Shown here: piece after piece, positions 7,863 through 16,707 of the stretch
Position numbering within the stretch: position 1 is the stretch's first letter
Layout: the number at the start of each line of letters is the position of its first letter
Assembly: GCF_900142065.1 (NCBI RefSeq)
Contig: NZ_FSRJ01000004.1
Span: forward strand, 310,001-374,000
Reading direction: 5' to 3'
DNA: 64,000 nucleotides
Source of the DNA: Agromyces cerinus subsp. cerinus
Lineage (GTDB): Bacteria > Actinomycetota > Actinomycetes > Actinomycetales > Microbacteriaceae
Notes under the pieces: model-generated
Told to the model about the DNA's origin: nothing
Seen by the model: the letters and a program-made list of their open reading frames with translations, nothing else
Databases searched by the model: none
Made by a program: the position numbers and the translations under genes

Positions 7863-8900
7863 TCAGCCGCGTCGCGTGGCGTCCTGCACCTCTCCGACGA
7901 GCTCCTCGATGATGTCCTCGAGGAAGATGACGCCGGTCGTCGTGCCGTCCTCGTCGAAGGCGCGGGCCACGTGCGTGCCGAGGCGGCGCATCGTCGCCAG
8001 CGCGTCCTCGAGGTCGGTGCCCGCGTAGATCGAGACGAGACGGCGCACGCGCTTGGCCGGGATCGGATCGTCGAACTCGTCGTCGTCGAGATCGATCACG
8101 TCCTTCAGGTGCACGTAGCCGTCGGGTTCGCCCGACTCGTCGATGATCGGGTACCGCGAGAATCCGCGACGGGCCACTGCGCGCTCGACGTCGGCCGGCG
8201 TCGCCGCGGGCGGCAGGCTGACGAGCGCGTCGAGCGGCACCGCCACATCCTGCACCCGCTTGGTCGTGAACTCGAAGGCGGCGGTCAGTCGGCCGCTCGC
8301 GTCGTCGAGCACGCCCTCGCGTCGCGACTGGTGCACGATCGTCTGCACCTCTTCGAGCGTGAACGTCGAGTTGGCCTCGCTCTTCGGCTCGACGCCGAAC
8401 AGTCGGAGCACGCCGTTGGCCGTGGCGTTCAGCGCGACGATGATCGGCTTGAAGATGCGGGCGAGGAAGACGAGCGGGGGCGCCAGGATGAGCACGGCGC
8501 GATCGGGCACCGAGAACGACAGGTTCTTCGGCACCATCTCGCCGAACACGACGTGCAGGTACGACACGAGCACGAGCGTGACGATGAACGCGATCGTCGA
8601 GACGACCTCCGCCGACCAGCCGGTGAGGTGCAGCGGCACCTCGAGCAGGTGGTGGATCGCGGGCTCCGACACGTTCAGGATCAGCAGCGAGCAGATGGTG
8701 ATGCCGAGCTGGCTCATCGCGAGCATGAGCGTGGCGTGCTCCATCGCCCAGAGCGCGGTCTTGGCGCTGCGCTTGCCCTGCTCGGCGAGCGGTTCGATCT
8801 GCGATCGCCGCGCCGAGATGACCGCGAACTCCGCGCCGACGAAGAAGGCGTTGGCGATGAGCAGCACGATCAGCCAGGCGATGCCGGCCCAGTCGCTCAT
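7863..8900 (-). CDS. CNNM/DUF21 transmembrane protein with CBS pair
   Basis: A 345-aa membrane protein. Residues about 1-185 are the DUF21/CNNM transmembrane domain, with FFVGAEFAVISARRSQIEPL in the first helix and FGEMVPKNLSFSVPD. Residues about 205-340 are two CBS domains (RYPIIDESGEPDGYVHLKD and GTHVARAFDEDGTTTGVIFL). There is no CorC_HlyC domain at the end, so it is the shorter of two tandem paralogues. The family transports or senses Mg2+/Co2+. Its ATG overlaps the stop of the upstream paralogue by 4 bp, so the two may assemble together (inference). Confidence 0.85.
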   Translation of the reverse strand: MSDWAGIAWLIVLLIANAFFVGAEFAVISARRSQIEPLAEQGKRSAKTALWAMEHATLMLAMSQLGITICSLLILNVSEPAIHHLLEVPLHLTGWSAEVVSTIAFIVTLVLVSYLHVVFGEMVPKNLSFSVPDRAVLILAPPLVFLARIFKPIIVALNATANGVLRLFGVEPKSEANSTFTLEEVQTIVHQSRREGVLDDASGRLTAAFEFTTKRVQDVAVPLDALVSLPPAATPADVERAVARRGFSRYPIIDESGEPDGYVHLKDVIDLDDDEFDDPIPAKRVRRLVSIYAGTDLEDALATMRRLGTHVARAFDEDGTTTGVIFLEDIIEELVGEVQDATRRG

Positions 8901-10225
8901 CGTTCTCCTCCGTCGAGGTCGTCGGCTTCGGGCATCGGGTTCGGCACGAACCGCACGCGGTCGATGCGACGCCCGTCGAGTCGTTGCACGACGAGCGTGC
9001 CCTCGTCGATGAGCACCTCGTCGCCGACCGCGGGCAGTCGTCCGAGCTCGGCCATGACGAATCCGGCCACGGTCTCGTAGTCTCCGTTCTCCGGCACGCG
9101 GATGCCCGTGCGCTCGAGCAGTTCGTCGGGTCGCAGTATTCCGGGGAAGCTCACGTCGTCGCCGCGCCGCACGATGCCGGCCCGCGTGCGGTCGTGCTCG
9201 TCGGAGACCTCGCCGACGAGCTCCTCGACGAGGTCTTCGAGCGTGGCGACCCCCGCCGTGCCGCCGTACTCGTCGACGACGACGGCCATCTGGTACCCGC
9301 GACCGCGGAGCTCTTCGAGGAGCGTGTCGAGCTTCATCGTCTCGGGCACGCGGAGCGCGTCGGACTGCAGCGCCGACGCCGGCACCTCCGAGCGCTTCTC
9401 GCGCGGCACCGCGACGGCCTGCTTGACGTGCACGAGGCCGACGATGTCATCGAGGTTCTCGTCGTACACGGGAAACCTCGAGTACCCGGTCGTGCGTGCG
9501 AGTTCGAGCACGGCCTCGGCCGGCTCCTGGCGCTGCACCGACGCGACCCTCGGGCGCGGGGTCATGACGTCCGACGCGTCGTGATCGGCGAAGCGCAGGG
9601 TGCGGCCGAGCAGGGTCGCGGTGTCCTGCTCGAGCATTCCGGCACTCGCCGAGCGTCGCACGAGCGACGAGAGCTCCTCGGCCGAGCGGGCGCCGGAGAG
9701 CTCTTCCTTCGGCTCGATGCCGACGGCGCGGAGCAGCCCGTTGGCGCTGCCGTTGAGCACCGTGATCGCGGGCCGGAACACCCAGGTGAAGGCCGTCTGG
9801 AACGGCATCACGAACTTCGCCGTCGCGAGCGGGAGGGCGAGCGCGAAGTTCTTCGGCACGAGTTCGCCGAGCACCATCGACAGCAGCGTGGCGACGACGA
9901 TCGCGGTGATCGTGCCGATGGGGCGAACGAATGCCTCGGAAAGCCCCATCGCGGTCAGCGGCCCTGCAAGGAGCGACGAGATCGCCGGCTCCATCGTGTA
10001 TCCGGTGAGCAGCGTGGTCAGCGTGATTCCGAGCTGGGCGCTCGACAGGTGCGTCGAGGTGATCTTCAGCGCCGAGATGGTGAGCGCGAGCTTCGTCTCA
10101 CCTCTCGCGCGCCGAGCCTCGAGATCGGCTCGATCGAGATTGACGAGCGCGAACTCACTGGCGACGAACAAGCCCGTGCCGATCGTGAGGAGGAGTCCGA
10201 TGCCGAGGAGGATCCACTCAGACAT
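8897..10225 (-). CDS. CNNM/CorC-type (HlyC/CorC) membrane protein with CBS pair
   Basis: A 442-aa protein with the full HlyC/CorC architecture: DUF21 membrane domain (about 1-195, FVASEFALVNLDRADLEARR and LGELVPKNFALALPLA), a CBS pair (about 215-345, PVYDENLDDIVGLVHVKQAV and YQMAVVVDEYGGTAGVATLE) and a C-terminal CorC_HlyC domain (about 355-435, GDYETVAGFVMAELGRLP). Members act in magnesium/cobalt homeostasis. A GTG two codons upstream is possible, but GGAGG overlaps it, which favours ATG 10225. Transcription would start in the repeat-rich island to the right. Confidence 0.87.
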   Translation of the reverse strand: MSEWILLGIGLLLTIGTGLFVASEFALVNLDRADLEARRARGETKLALTISALKITSTHLSSAQLGITLTTLLTGYTMEPAISSLLAGPLTAMGLSEAFVRPIGTITAIVVATLLSMVLGELVPKNFALALPLATAKFVMPFQTAFTWVFRPAITVLNGSANGLLRAVGIEPKEELSGARSAEELSSLVRRSASAGMLEQDTATLLGRTLRFADHDASDVMTPRPRVASVQRQEPAEAVLELARTTGYSRFPVYDENLDDIVGLVHVKQAVAVPREKRSEVPASALQSDALRVPETMKLDTLLEELRGRGYQMAVVVDEYGGTAGVATLEDLVEELVGEVSDEHDRTRAGIVRRGDDVSFPGILRPDELLERTGIRVPENGDYETVAGFVMAELGRLPAVGDEVLIDEGTLVVQRLDGRRIDRVRFVPNPMPEADDLDGGER

Positions 10226-10400
10226 CGCCACCTCCGCGAGCAGTCACGGGCGGGGGTCTATGACCGGGGGCAGTGGCAGAGGGAGGATCGTCCATTGTCG
10301 CCTCAGTATATCGGCGCGCACTGCGCGATCCCCCAGCTGTAACCGGAGCGTCACACACCCTCAGGCAACCCCACCGCACAGCGCACAAACCGCCCTCCAC

Positions 10401-10485
10401 CGCACAGCACCGCACCGCACCGCACAGCACCGCACCGCACCGCACCGCACCGCACCGCACCGCACCGCACCGCACCGCACCGCAC
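10401..10485. repeat. 5-bp satellite (cgcac)n
   Basis: Seventeen consecutive 5-bp units of cgcac, two of them agcac variants, form an uninterrupted 85-bp array. The last 11 units (10431-10485) are identical. Less regular copies precede it from about 10365. It sits inside a 542-bp stretch (10226-10767) without any convincing gene. The open frames through it translate only as low-complexity repeats. Confidence 0.92.
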
Positions 10486-10542
10486 ATGATTGTGGGGGCG
10501 CGCTCTGGCCGAGCATTCCCTCGCACCGAACAACTTCCCGAA

Positions 10543-10588
10543 TCGTCGTGTGAGCGTTGCCTCTCGTGAGGCGGCACTCACACGACGA
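10543..10588. repeat. Long near-perfect hairpin (nested inverted repeat)
   Basis: TCGTCGTGTGAG (10543-10554) pairs perfectly with CTCACACGACGA (10577-10588). Inside, GCCTC-tcgt-GAGGC (10559-10572) forms a second perfect stem. With two G-U pairs between them, the whole folds as one stem of about 21 bp with a single mismatch. No T-run follows on either strand, so it is not a standard intrinsic terminator. Both flanking genes read away from or stop outside the island, so a structural or regulatory role is open. Confidence 0.8.
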
Positions 10589-10596
10589 GTGACACG

Positions 10597-10660
10597 AGCG
10601 AGGCGAAGCGAAGGGAAGCAAGGCGAGGCGAAGGGAAGCAAGGCGAAGCAAAGCGAGGGA
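10597..10660. repeat. Purine-rich degenerate repeat tract
   Basis: This is an imperfect array of gcgaag, ggaagcaa and ggcgaagc-type units with almost only A and G on the plus strand (for example two copies of ggcgaagggaagcaa, starting at 10606 and 10626). No start/stop structure of a gene is present. With the satellite and hairpin it makes up the intergenic island. I see no other content between 10661 and 10767. Confidence 0.7.
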
Positions 10661-10767
10661 TGGCAGGCACGGAACGGCGATCGCAGATGTCGGATGCCGC
10701 TTCGAGCGACGTGGTTCCGTCCGCAGCTCGACGACGCAGCAGCTCAGCAGCGCGGCGACTCAGCAGC

Positions 10768-11202
10768 TCAATGCGAGGGCTCCCCCGCGCCGTCGCCGCC
10801 CCATTCCCCCATCGACCGCACGCGACGGCGTATGGCCGCGTCTTCCCAGCGGTGGAGGCGCGCCCGCGTCCGCGGCGGGTCGACCAGCGGTGCCCGGCGC
10901 TGAGCAGTGCCGTAGCGGTGATCCCAGAGCTCGAAGAGCTCGCAGACGGCGTCGTCGAGCTGCATCAGGAACTCGGGATCGAGGAAGTACCGTCTGGCCC
11001 TCGGCTCGGCGGGGTCGACTTCCGACCAGACCACGCCTCGGTCTCGCAGCGCCGCCAGATGGTGTGAGACCGCGGTCCGCGAGACCCCGGCTTCGACAGT
11101 CACGACGTCGCAGAGCTCACCGGCCGTGTGATCGCCCACTGCCAGCACCTCGATGATGCGCCGACGAATCGGCTGAGCCACGATCTCGAACGCGTGCGTC
11201 AT
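10768..11202 (-). CDS. ArsR-family HTH transcriptional regulator
   Basis: A 144-aa protein with an N-terminal winged helix (about 1-90): FEIVAQPIRRRIIEVLAVGDHTAGELCDVV, then recognition helix SRTAVSHHLAALRDRGVVW and wing VDPAEPRARRYFLDPEF. The C-terminal 50 residues are Arg-rich. No metal-binding Cys pair is evident apart from two isolated Cys, so it is probably an ArsR-like regulator that does not sense metal. ATG 11202 is chosen because the HTH begins there and a TACGCT -10 box lies 8 nt upstream. The target is unknown. Confidence 0.8.
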   Translation of the reverse strand: MTHAFEIVAQPIRRRIIEVLAVGDHTAGELCDVVTVEAGVSRTAVSHHLAALRDRGVVWSEVDPAEPRARRYFLDPEFLMQLDDAVCELFELWDHRYGTAQRRAPLVDPPRTRARLHRWEDAAIRRRVRSMGEWGGDGAGEPSH

Positions 11203-11271
11203 GGCACCGCAGCGTATTCGCACCGGTGGTGCGCACACCGTCGCCATCCACAGCCCCGCGCACGACGAAGT

Positions 11272-12711
11272 TCACCAGCTGACGGGCAGCGCCTTGCCCT
11301 CCTCGTAGCCTGCGGCCGACTGGATGCCGACGAGCGCCCGGTCGCGGAACTCCTCGAGCGTGCGCGCACCTGCGTAGGTGAAGGAGCTGCGCACCCCCGA
11401 GGTGATCATGTCGAGCAGGTCCTCGATCGAGGGCCGCAGCGGATCGAGCGAGATCGCCGACGAGGAGATGCCCTCGGCGAACAGCTCCTTGCGCGCGAGC
11501 TCGTAGGGCGAGAGGCGATCGAATCGCTCGCGCACGGCCTTCGTCGAGGCCATGCCCCAGCTCTCCTTGTAGAGGCGACCGGATGCATCGTGCCGCAGCA
11601 GTCCCGGCGCCTCGATCGTGCCCGCGAACCACGACCCGATCATGACCGAAGCCGCTCCAGCGGCGAGCGCGAGCGCGACGTCGCGCGGGTAGCGCACGCC
11701 GCCGTCCGCCCAGACGGATGCACCGAGCTCGCGAGCGGCCTCGGCCGTCTCGAGCACTGCGGAGAACTGCGGGCGACCGACCGCCGTCATCATGCGGGTC
11801 GTGCACATGGCGCCGGGCCCGACCCCCACCTTCAGCACGTCGGCACCGGCGTCGACGAGGTCGGCGACCGCGTCGGCGGTCACGATGTTGCCGGCGACGA
11901 TCGGAATGTCGAGGCCGAGGTCGCGCACGATCGACACGGCCCGGAGCATGCCCTCCTGATGTCCGTGAGCGGTGTCGATGACGAGCATGTCGACCCCCGC
12001 TGCCGCGAGCGCGGTCGCCTTCGCCGCGACGTCCCCGTTGATGCCGATCGCCGAGGCGACGCGGAGCCGCCCGTCGGCGTCGACGTTCGGCTCGTAGATC
12101 GTGCCGCGCAGCGCACTGCGGCGGCTGAGCGTGCCGATGACGCGCCCGTGCTCGACGACCGGGGCGAACTCGAGGTCGGCCTCGACCATCAGGTCGAATG
12201 CGCGGCGCGGCGTGGACACGTCGTCGGCGTCGAGGGAGGCGATGCCGCCGTGCACGAGGTCGCCGAGGCGCGCGTCGGGCAGTGCCGTCGCAAGACGATC
12301 GGCGGGGATGCATCCGACGTACTCGCCACTGGAGTCGTGCAGCACGATGCCGTGGCCCGCGATCGGCGGCAGCACCTCGAGTGCGTCGGCGGTCGTGGCA
12401 TCCGGACTGAAGTCGTGCGGGGTGTCGAATCGAGGGGACTGCGCCTTGACCGTGCGGATCGCGTCGTCGAGATCCTGCAGGTGGAGGTCTTGCGGCAGCA
12501 CCCCGAGCCCGCCGCGGCGGGCGAGGGTCGCGGCCAGTCGCGGGCCCGTGATCGAGTTCATGTTCGCCGAGACGAGCGGGATGGAGGCGCCCGACCCGTC
12601 ATCGGGTGCGAGCGAGACGTCGAGACGGCTCGTGACGGCGGAACGACTCGGTACGAGGAACACGTCCGAGTAGGTGAGGTCGTGGCTGGGTGTCGTCCGG
12701 TAGAACTCCAT
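11272..12711 (-). CDS. guaB1: GuaB1-type IMP dehydrogenase-related protein (GMP reductase)
   Basis: A 479-aa protein with the IMPDH/GMPR TIM barrel interrupted by two CBS domains (about residues 96-205). The N-terminal strand DLTYSDVFLVPSRS, the NAD loop AHGHQEGML, the catalytic loop GVGPGAMCTTR (Cys303) and ADGGVRYPRDVALALAAGA are visible. Mycobacterial GuaB1 of the same architecture has been shown to be a GMP reductase (GMP to IMP, NADPH) rather than an IMP dehydrogenase, so that is the likely role in purine salvage. The CBS pair probably binds purine nucleotides for allosteric control. ATG lies 6 nt after TAGCGT (leaderless). Confidence 0.85.
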   Translation of the reverse strand: MEFYRTTPSHDLTYSDVFLVPSRSAVTSRLDVSLAPDDGSGASIPLVSANMNSITGPRLAATLARRGGLGVLPQDLHLQDLDDAIRTVKAQSPRFDTPHDFSPDATTADALEVLPPIAGHGIVLHDSSGEYVGCIPADRLATALPDARLGDLVHGGIASLDADDVSTPRRAFDLMVEADLEFAPVVEHGRVIGTLSRRSALRGTIYEPNVDADGRLRVASAIGINGDVAAKATALAAAGVDMLVIDTAHGHQEGMLRAVSIVRDLGLDIPIVAGNIVTADAVADLVDAGADVLKVGVGPGAMCTTRMMTAVGRPQFSAVLETAEAARELGASVWADGGVRYPRDVALALAAGAASVMIGSWFAGTIEAPGLLRHDASGRLYKESWGMASTKAVRERFDRLSPYELARKELFAEGISSSAISLDPLRPSIEDLLDMITSGVRSSFTYAGARTLEEFRDRALVGIQSAAGYEEGKALPVSW

Positions 12712-12852
12712 GCCGCCACGCTACCGCCGCGCCGTGCTCGCAGCCCCATTCAGGGGATTAGGCTGGGAGACGGTGATTCGTCATGCCCGCGCGTATGGCG
12801 AGACCGCGAAGCAGGTAATTCCAGCATCAATGGAGAGAGTGGGCGAGAGGCT
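12712..12852. promoter_or_regulatory. Divergent guaB1/kgd promoter region with a short upstream ORF
   Basis: The minus strand holds the guaB1 -10 box TAGCGT (12723-12718). The plus strand holds a TAGGCT box (12759-12764) that would start a kgd message near 12771 with a leader of about 80 nt. Within that leader an 11-codon frame, ATG 12783 to TAA 12816-12818, encodes the Arg-rich peptide MPARMARPRSR. The sequence shows no proof that it is translated. Confidence 0.45.
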
Positions 12853-15800
12853 GTGTCGAGCCAATTGACCGGGTCGGGATCCGACGAGACGACGTCGGGC
12901 GAATACGGAGCCAACGAATGGCTCGTCGACGAGATGTACGAGAAGTTCCTCGTCGATCCCCAATCGGTCGACAAGACCTGGTGGCCGGTGCTCGAGCACT
13001 ACCGCCAGGTGAAGACCGAGGGCGCAGACCCATCGACCCCCGCACCTGCGGCGGATACCGCCGCACCGGCTTCGGCGCCGGTGCCTGACGCGGCCCCGGC
13101 GGCGCCGGCGGCCCCCACGGCGACCACGGCCCCCGCACCGGCCGCGGAGCCGTCCACGGCACCCGTACCCGTCATCGGGCAGACGCCTGCCGCGCGCACG
13201 ACGTCGGTCGCTCCGCGCACGCAGCCCGTACCGGCCGACGTGCCCGTCACGAGCCCGCAGCCCATCGTCGCCGACGCCCCGAAGGAAGACGAGGTCGTCA
13301 CCCTCAAGGGCATGCCGAAGTCGCTCGCGGCGAACATGGACGCCTCGCTCACCGTGCCGACCGCGACGAGCGTCCGCACGATCCCGGCGAAGCTCATGAT
13401 CGACAACCGCATCGTGATCAACAACCACCTGCGGCGCTCCCGCGGCGGCAAGATCTCGTTCACCCACCTCATCGGCTGGGCGCTCATCCAGGCGCTCAAG
13501 GAGTTCCCGAGCCAGAACGTCTTCTACGCCGAGCTCGACGGCAAGCCGAGCCTCGTCAAGCCCGCGCACATCGGCCTCGGCATCGCGATCGACATCCCGA
13601 AGCCCGACGGCACCCGTGCGCTGCTCGTGCCCGCGATCAAGCGCGCCGAGACGATGACGTTCAACGAGTACCTCGCGGCCTACGAAGACCTCGTGCAGCG
13701 TGCCCGCCAGAACAAGCTCAAGGCCGACGATTTCGCCGGCGCCACGGTCTCGCTCACCAACCCGGGCGGCATCGGCACCGTGCACTCGGTGCCCCGCCTC
13801 ATGAAGGGCCAGGGCTGCATCATCGGCGCCGGCGCCCTCGAGTACCCCGCCGAATTCCAGGGCGCGTCCGAGAAGACGCTCGCGCACCTCGCGATCGGCA
13901 AGACGATCACGCTGACCTCGACGTACGATCACCGGGTCATCCAGGGCGCGGGCTCGGGCGAGTTCCTGAAGAAGGTGCACGAGCTCCTCCTCGGCCAGCG
14001 CGGCTTCTACGAGAACCTCTTCGCCGCGCTCCGCCTCCCCTACGAGCCGATCCGCTGGGCGCCCGACATCTCGGTCGACATCGCGAGCGCGATCGACAAG
14101 ACCGCCCGCGTGCAGGAGCTCATCAACGCCTTCCGCGTGCGCGGCCACCTGATGGCCGACATCGACCCGCTCGAGTACGTGCAGCGCTCCCACCCCGACC
14201 TCGACATCGCGAGCCACGGCCTGACCTTCTGGGACCTCGACCGCGAGTTCGTCACCGGCGGCTTCGGCGACAAGCGCACCGCGCAGCTCCGCGACATCCT
14301 CGGCGTGCTCCGCGACTCGTACTGCCGCACCATCGGCATCGAGTACATGCACATCCAGGACCCCGTGCAGCGCAAGTGGATCCAGAACGAGGTCGAGCGC
14401 AGCTACGAGAAGCCGACGCACGACGAGCAGATGCGCATCCTCGGCAAGCTCAACGAGGCCGAGGCGTTCGAGACCTTCCTGCAGACGAAGTACGTCGGCC
14501 AGAAGCGCTTCAGCCTCGAGGGCGGCGAGTCCGTCATCCCGCTGCTCGACGAGATCCTGCAGGGCGCCGCGAAGGAGGGCCTCGACGAGGTCGCCATCGG
14601 CATGGCGCACCGCGGCCGCCTGAACGTGCTCACGAACATCGCCGGCAAGACGTACGGCCAGGTGTTCCGCGAGTTCGAGGGCACCCAGCAGTCGAAGGGC
14701 TTCTCGGGCTCCGGCGACGTCAAGTACCACCTCGGCACCCAGGGCACCTTCACCGCCGACGACGGGCACCAGATCCCCGTCTCGCTCGCGGCGAACCCCT
14801 CGCACCTCGAGGCGGTCGACGGCGTGCTCGAGGGCATCGTGCGCGCCAAGCAAGACAGGAAGCCGATCGGCACGTTCTCGACGCTGCCGATCCTCGTGCA
14901 CGGCGACGCGGCGATGGCCGGTCAGGGCGTCGTGCTCGAGACCATGCAGATGTCGCAGCTCCGCGGCTACCGCACGGGCGGCACGATCCACGTCAACATC
15001 AACAACCAGGTCGGCTTCACGACGGTGCCGGGCGACGCCCGCTCCTCGATCTACTCGACGGATGTCGCGAAGACCATCCAGGCGCCGATCTTCCACGTGA
15101 ACGGCGACGACCCCGAAGCCGTCGTGCGCGTGGCCGAGCTCGCCTTCCGCTACCGCCAGGAGTTCAAGCGCGACGTCGTCATCGACCTCGTCTGCTTCCG
15201 TCGGCGCGGCCACAACGAGGGCGACGACCCCTCGATGACCCAGCCCCTCATGTACAACCTCATCGAGGCGAAGCGCTCGGTGCGCAAGCTCTACACCGAG
15301 GCCCTCGTCGGCCGCGGCGACATCACCGAGGTGGAGTACGAGGAGGCGCACCGCGACTTCCAGGACCGCCTGGAGCGCGCATTCGCCGAGACGCACGCCG
15401 CGCAGACCGGGGCCATCCCGATCATCGGGGCGACCGAGTCGGCCAAGCCCGAGGAACCCGTCGCAGGCGAGCTCGAGACCACGGGCGTCTCGACCGAGGT
15501 CGTGCACGCCATCGGCGACGCGTTCAACAACAAGCCGTCGGGCTTCACGGTGCACCCGAAGATCCAGCAGCTCCTGACGAAGCGCCTCGACATGAGCCGC
15601 AACGGCAAGGTCGACTGGGGCTTCGGCGAACTGCTGGCCCTCGGCTCGCTCCTCCTCGAGGGCACCCCGGTGCGCTTCGCAGGCCAGGACGCCCGCCGCG
15701 GCACGTTCGTGCAGCGCCACGCCGTGCTGCACGACCGGGTGAACGGCCAGGAGTGGCTGCCGCTGCAGAATCTGTCCGAGAACCAGGCTCGCTTCTGGAT

Positions 15801-16629
15801 CTACGACTCGCTGCTCTCCGAGTACGCGGCGATGGGCTTCGAGTACGGATACTCCGTCGAGCGTGCCGACGCCCTCGTCATGTGGGAGGCGCAGTTCGGC
15901 GACTTCGCGAACGGCGCGCAGACCATCATCGACGAGTTCATCTCCTCGGCCGAGCAGAAGTGGGGCCAGCGCTCGAGCGTCGTGCTCCTGCTCCCGCACG
16001 GCTACGAGGGTCAGGGCCCCGACCACTCGAGCGCCCGCATCGAGCGGTACCTGCAGCTCTGCGCCGAGAACAACATGACCGTCGCGCGTCCTTCGACGCC
16101 CGCGTCGTACTTCCACCTGCTGCGCCGCCAGGCGTACGCGCGCCCGCGCCGCCCCCTGATCGTGTTCACCCCGAAGGCGATGCTTCGCCTCCGCGGCGCC
16201 ACGAGCGAGGTCGCCGACTTCACGAGCGGCCGATTCGAACCGGTCATCGACGACGCCCGCATCGCCGACAAGGCCGCCGTCAAGCGCGTCGTGTTCGTCT
16301 CGGGCAAGATCTACTACGACCTGATCACCGAGCTCGAGAAGCAGCAGAACACCGAGGTCGCGGTCGTGCGCCTCGAGCAGCTCTACCCGCTGCCCGCCGG
16401 CGAGCTCAAGGCCGTCGCCGATTCGTACCCGAACGCCGAGCTGATGTGGGCTCAAGACGAGCCCGAGAACCAGGGCGCCTGGCCCTACTTCATCATCGAG
16501 ACGAACAAGCTCGGCGACCGCGCGGTGCGCGTCGTCGCGCGAACGGCTGCGGCGTCGCCCGCCACCGGTTCCGCGAAGCGGCACGCCGCCGAGCAGGCCG
16601 AGCTGGTGCGAACCGCGACCACGCTCTAG
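12853..16629 (+). CDS. kgd: Multifunctional 2-oxoglutarate decarboxylase/dehydrogenase (E2-like + E1)
   Basis: A 1258-aa TCA-cycle enzyme of the actinobacterial Kgd/OdhA type. The N-terminal segment (about 1-45) holds GANEWLVDEMYEKFLVD. An Ala/Pro-rich linker (about 55-140) follows. The succinyltransferase-like E2 catalytic domain (about 146-380) ends in DHRVIQG, with His360. The thiamine-diphosphate E1 part (about 400-1258) contains SGDVKYHLG (about 621), AANPSHLEAVD and GDAAMAGQGV (about 684). There is no lipoyl domain, as usual for this family. Regulation by a FHA protein (GarA/OdhI) is known in relatives. The start is GTG 12853, matching the conserved M-S-S-Q-L beginning. AGAGG lies unusually close to it. 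Confidence 0.93.
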   Translation: MSSQLTGSGSDETTSGEYGANEWLVDEMYEKFLVDPQSVDKTWWPVLEHYRQVKTEGADPSTPAPAADTAAPASAPVPDAAPAAPAAPTATTAPAPAAEPSTAPVPVIGQTPAARTTSVAPRTQPVPADVPVTSPQPIVADAPKEDEVVTLKGMPKSLAANMDASLTVPTATSVRTIPAKLMIDNRIVINNHLRRSRGGKISFTHLIGWALIQALKEFPSQNVFYAELDGKPSLVKPAHIGLGIAIDIPKPDGTRALLVPAIKRAETMTFNEYLAAYEDLVQRARQNKLKADDFAGATVSLTNPGGIGTVHSVPRLMKGQGCIIGAGALEYPAEFQGASEKTLAHLAIGKTITLTSTYDHRVIQGAGSGEFLKKVHELLLGQRGFYENLFAALRLPYEPIRWAPDISVDIASAIDKTARVQELINAFRVRGHLMADIDPLEYVQRSHPDLDIASHGLTFWDLDREFVTGGFGDKRTAQLRDILGVLRDSYCRTIGIEYMHIQDPVQRKWIQNEVERSYEKPTHDEQMRILGKLNEAEAFETFLQTKYVGQKRFSLEGGESVIPLLDEILQGAAKEGLDEVAIGMAHRGRLNVLTNIAGKTYGQVFREFEGTQQSKGFSGSGDVKYHLGTQGTFTADDGHQIPVSLAANPSHLEAVDGVLEGIVRAKQDRKPIGTFSTLPILVHGDAAMAGQGVVLETMQMSQLRGYRTGGTIHVNINNQVGFTTVPGDARSSIYSTDVAKTIQAPIFHVNGDDPEAVVRVAELAFRYRQEFKRDVVIDLVCFRRRGHNEGDDPSMTQPLMYNLIEAKRSVRKLYTEALVGRGDITEVEYEEAHRDFQDRLERAFAETHAAQTGAIPIIGATESAKPEEPVAGELETTGVSTEVVHAIGDAFNNKPSGFTVHPKIQQLLTKRLDMSRNGKVDWGFGELLALGSLLLEGTPVRFAGQDARRGTFVQRHAVLHDRVNGQEWLPLQNLSENQARFWIYDSLLSEYAAMGFEYGYSVERADALVMWEAQFGDFANGAQTIIDEFISSAEQKWGQRSSVVLLLPHGYEGQGPDHSSARIERYLQLCAENNMTVARPSTPASYFHLLRRQAYARPRRPLIVFTPKAMLRLRGATSEVADFTSGRFEPVIDDARIADKAAVKRVVFVSGKIYYDLITELEKQQNTEVAVVRLEQLYPLPAGELKAVADSYPNAELMWAQDEPENQGAWPYFIIETNKLGDRAVRVVARTAAASPATGSAKRHAAEQAELVRTATTL

Positions 16630-16654
16630 CGCGGCAACGACACGAGACGAACGA

Positions 16655-16694
16655 ACGAAGCGAGCGGATGCCCCGGGGCATCCGCTCGCTTCGT
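16655..16694. terminator. Bidirectional hairpin terminator between kgd and the MMPL gene
   Basis: A perfect 40-bp palindrome, with 20-bp arms and the core gcggatgcccc/ggggcatccgc, lies between two convergent stop codons. A short gtcgtttc follows on the plus strand. Its core recurs in the terminator at 32554. Confidence 0.85.
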
Positions 16695-16707
16695 CGTTTC
16701 CGCCTGC

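Noticed and set aside
10218-10651. Several frames through the repeat island (TAPHR and CGAVR repeats)
   Set aside because: They are translations of the 5-bp satellite in different frames, without start signals or conserved sequence.
12781-16584. A 1267-codon open frame on the strand opposite kgd
   Set aside because: It mirrors the codon bias of kgd. High-GC genes leave the antisense frame open. The translation is charged low-complexity sequence without domains, and kgd itself is unambiguous.
12853-16629. The E2/E1 fusion in kgd as a novel gene fusion
   Set aside because: This architecture is standard for Actinobacteria.
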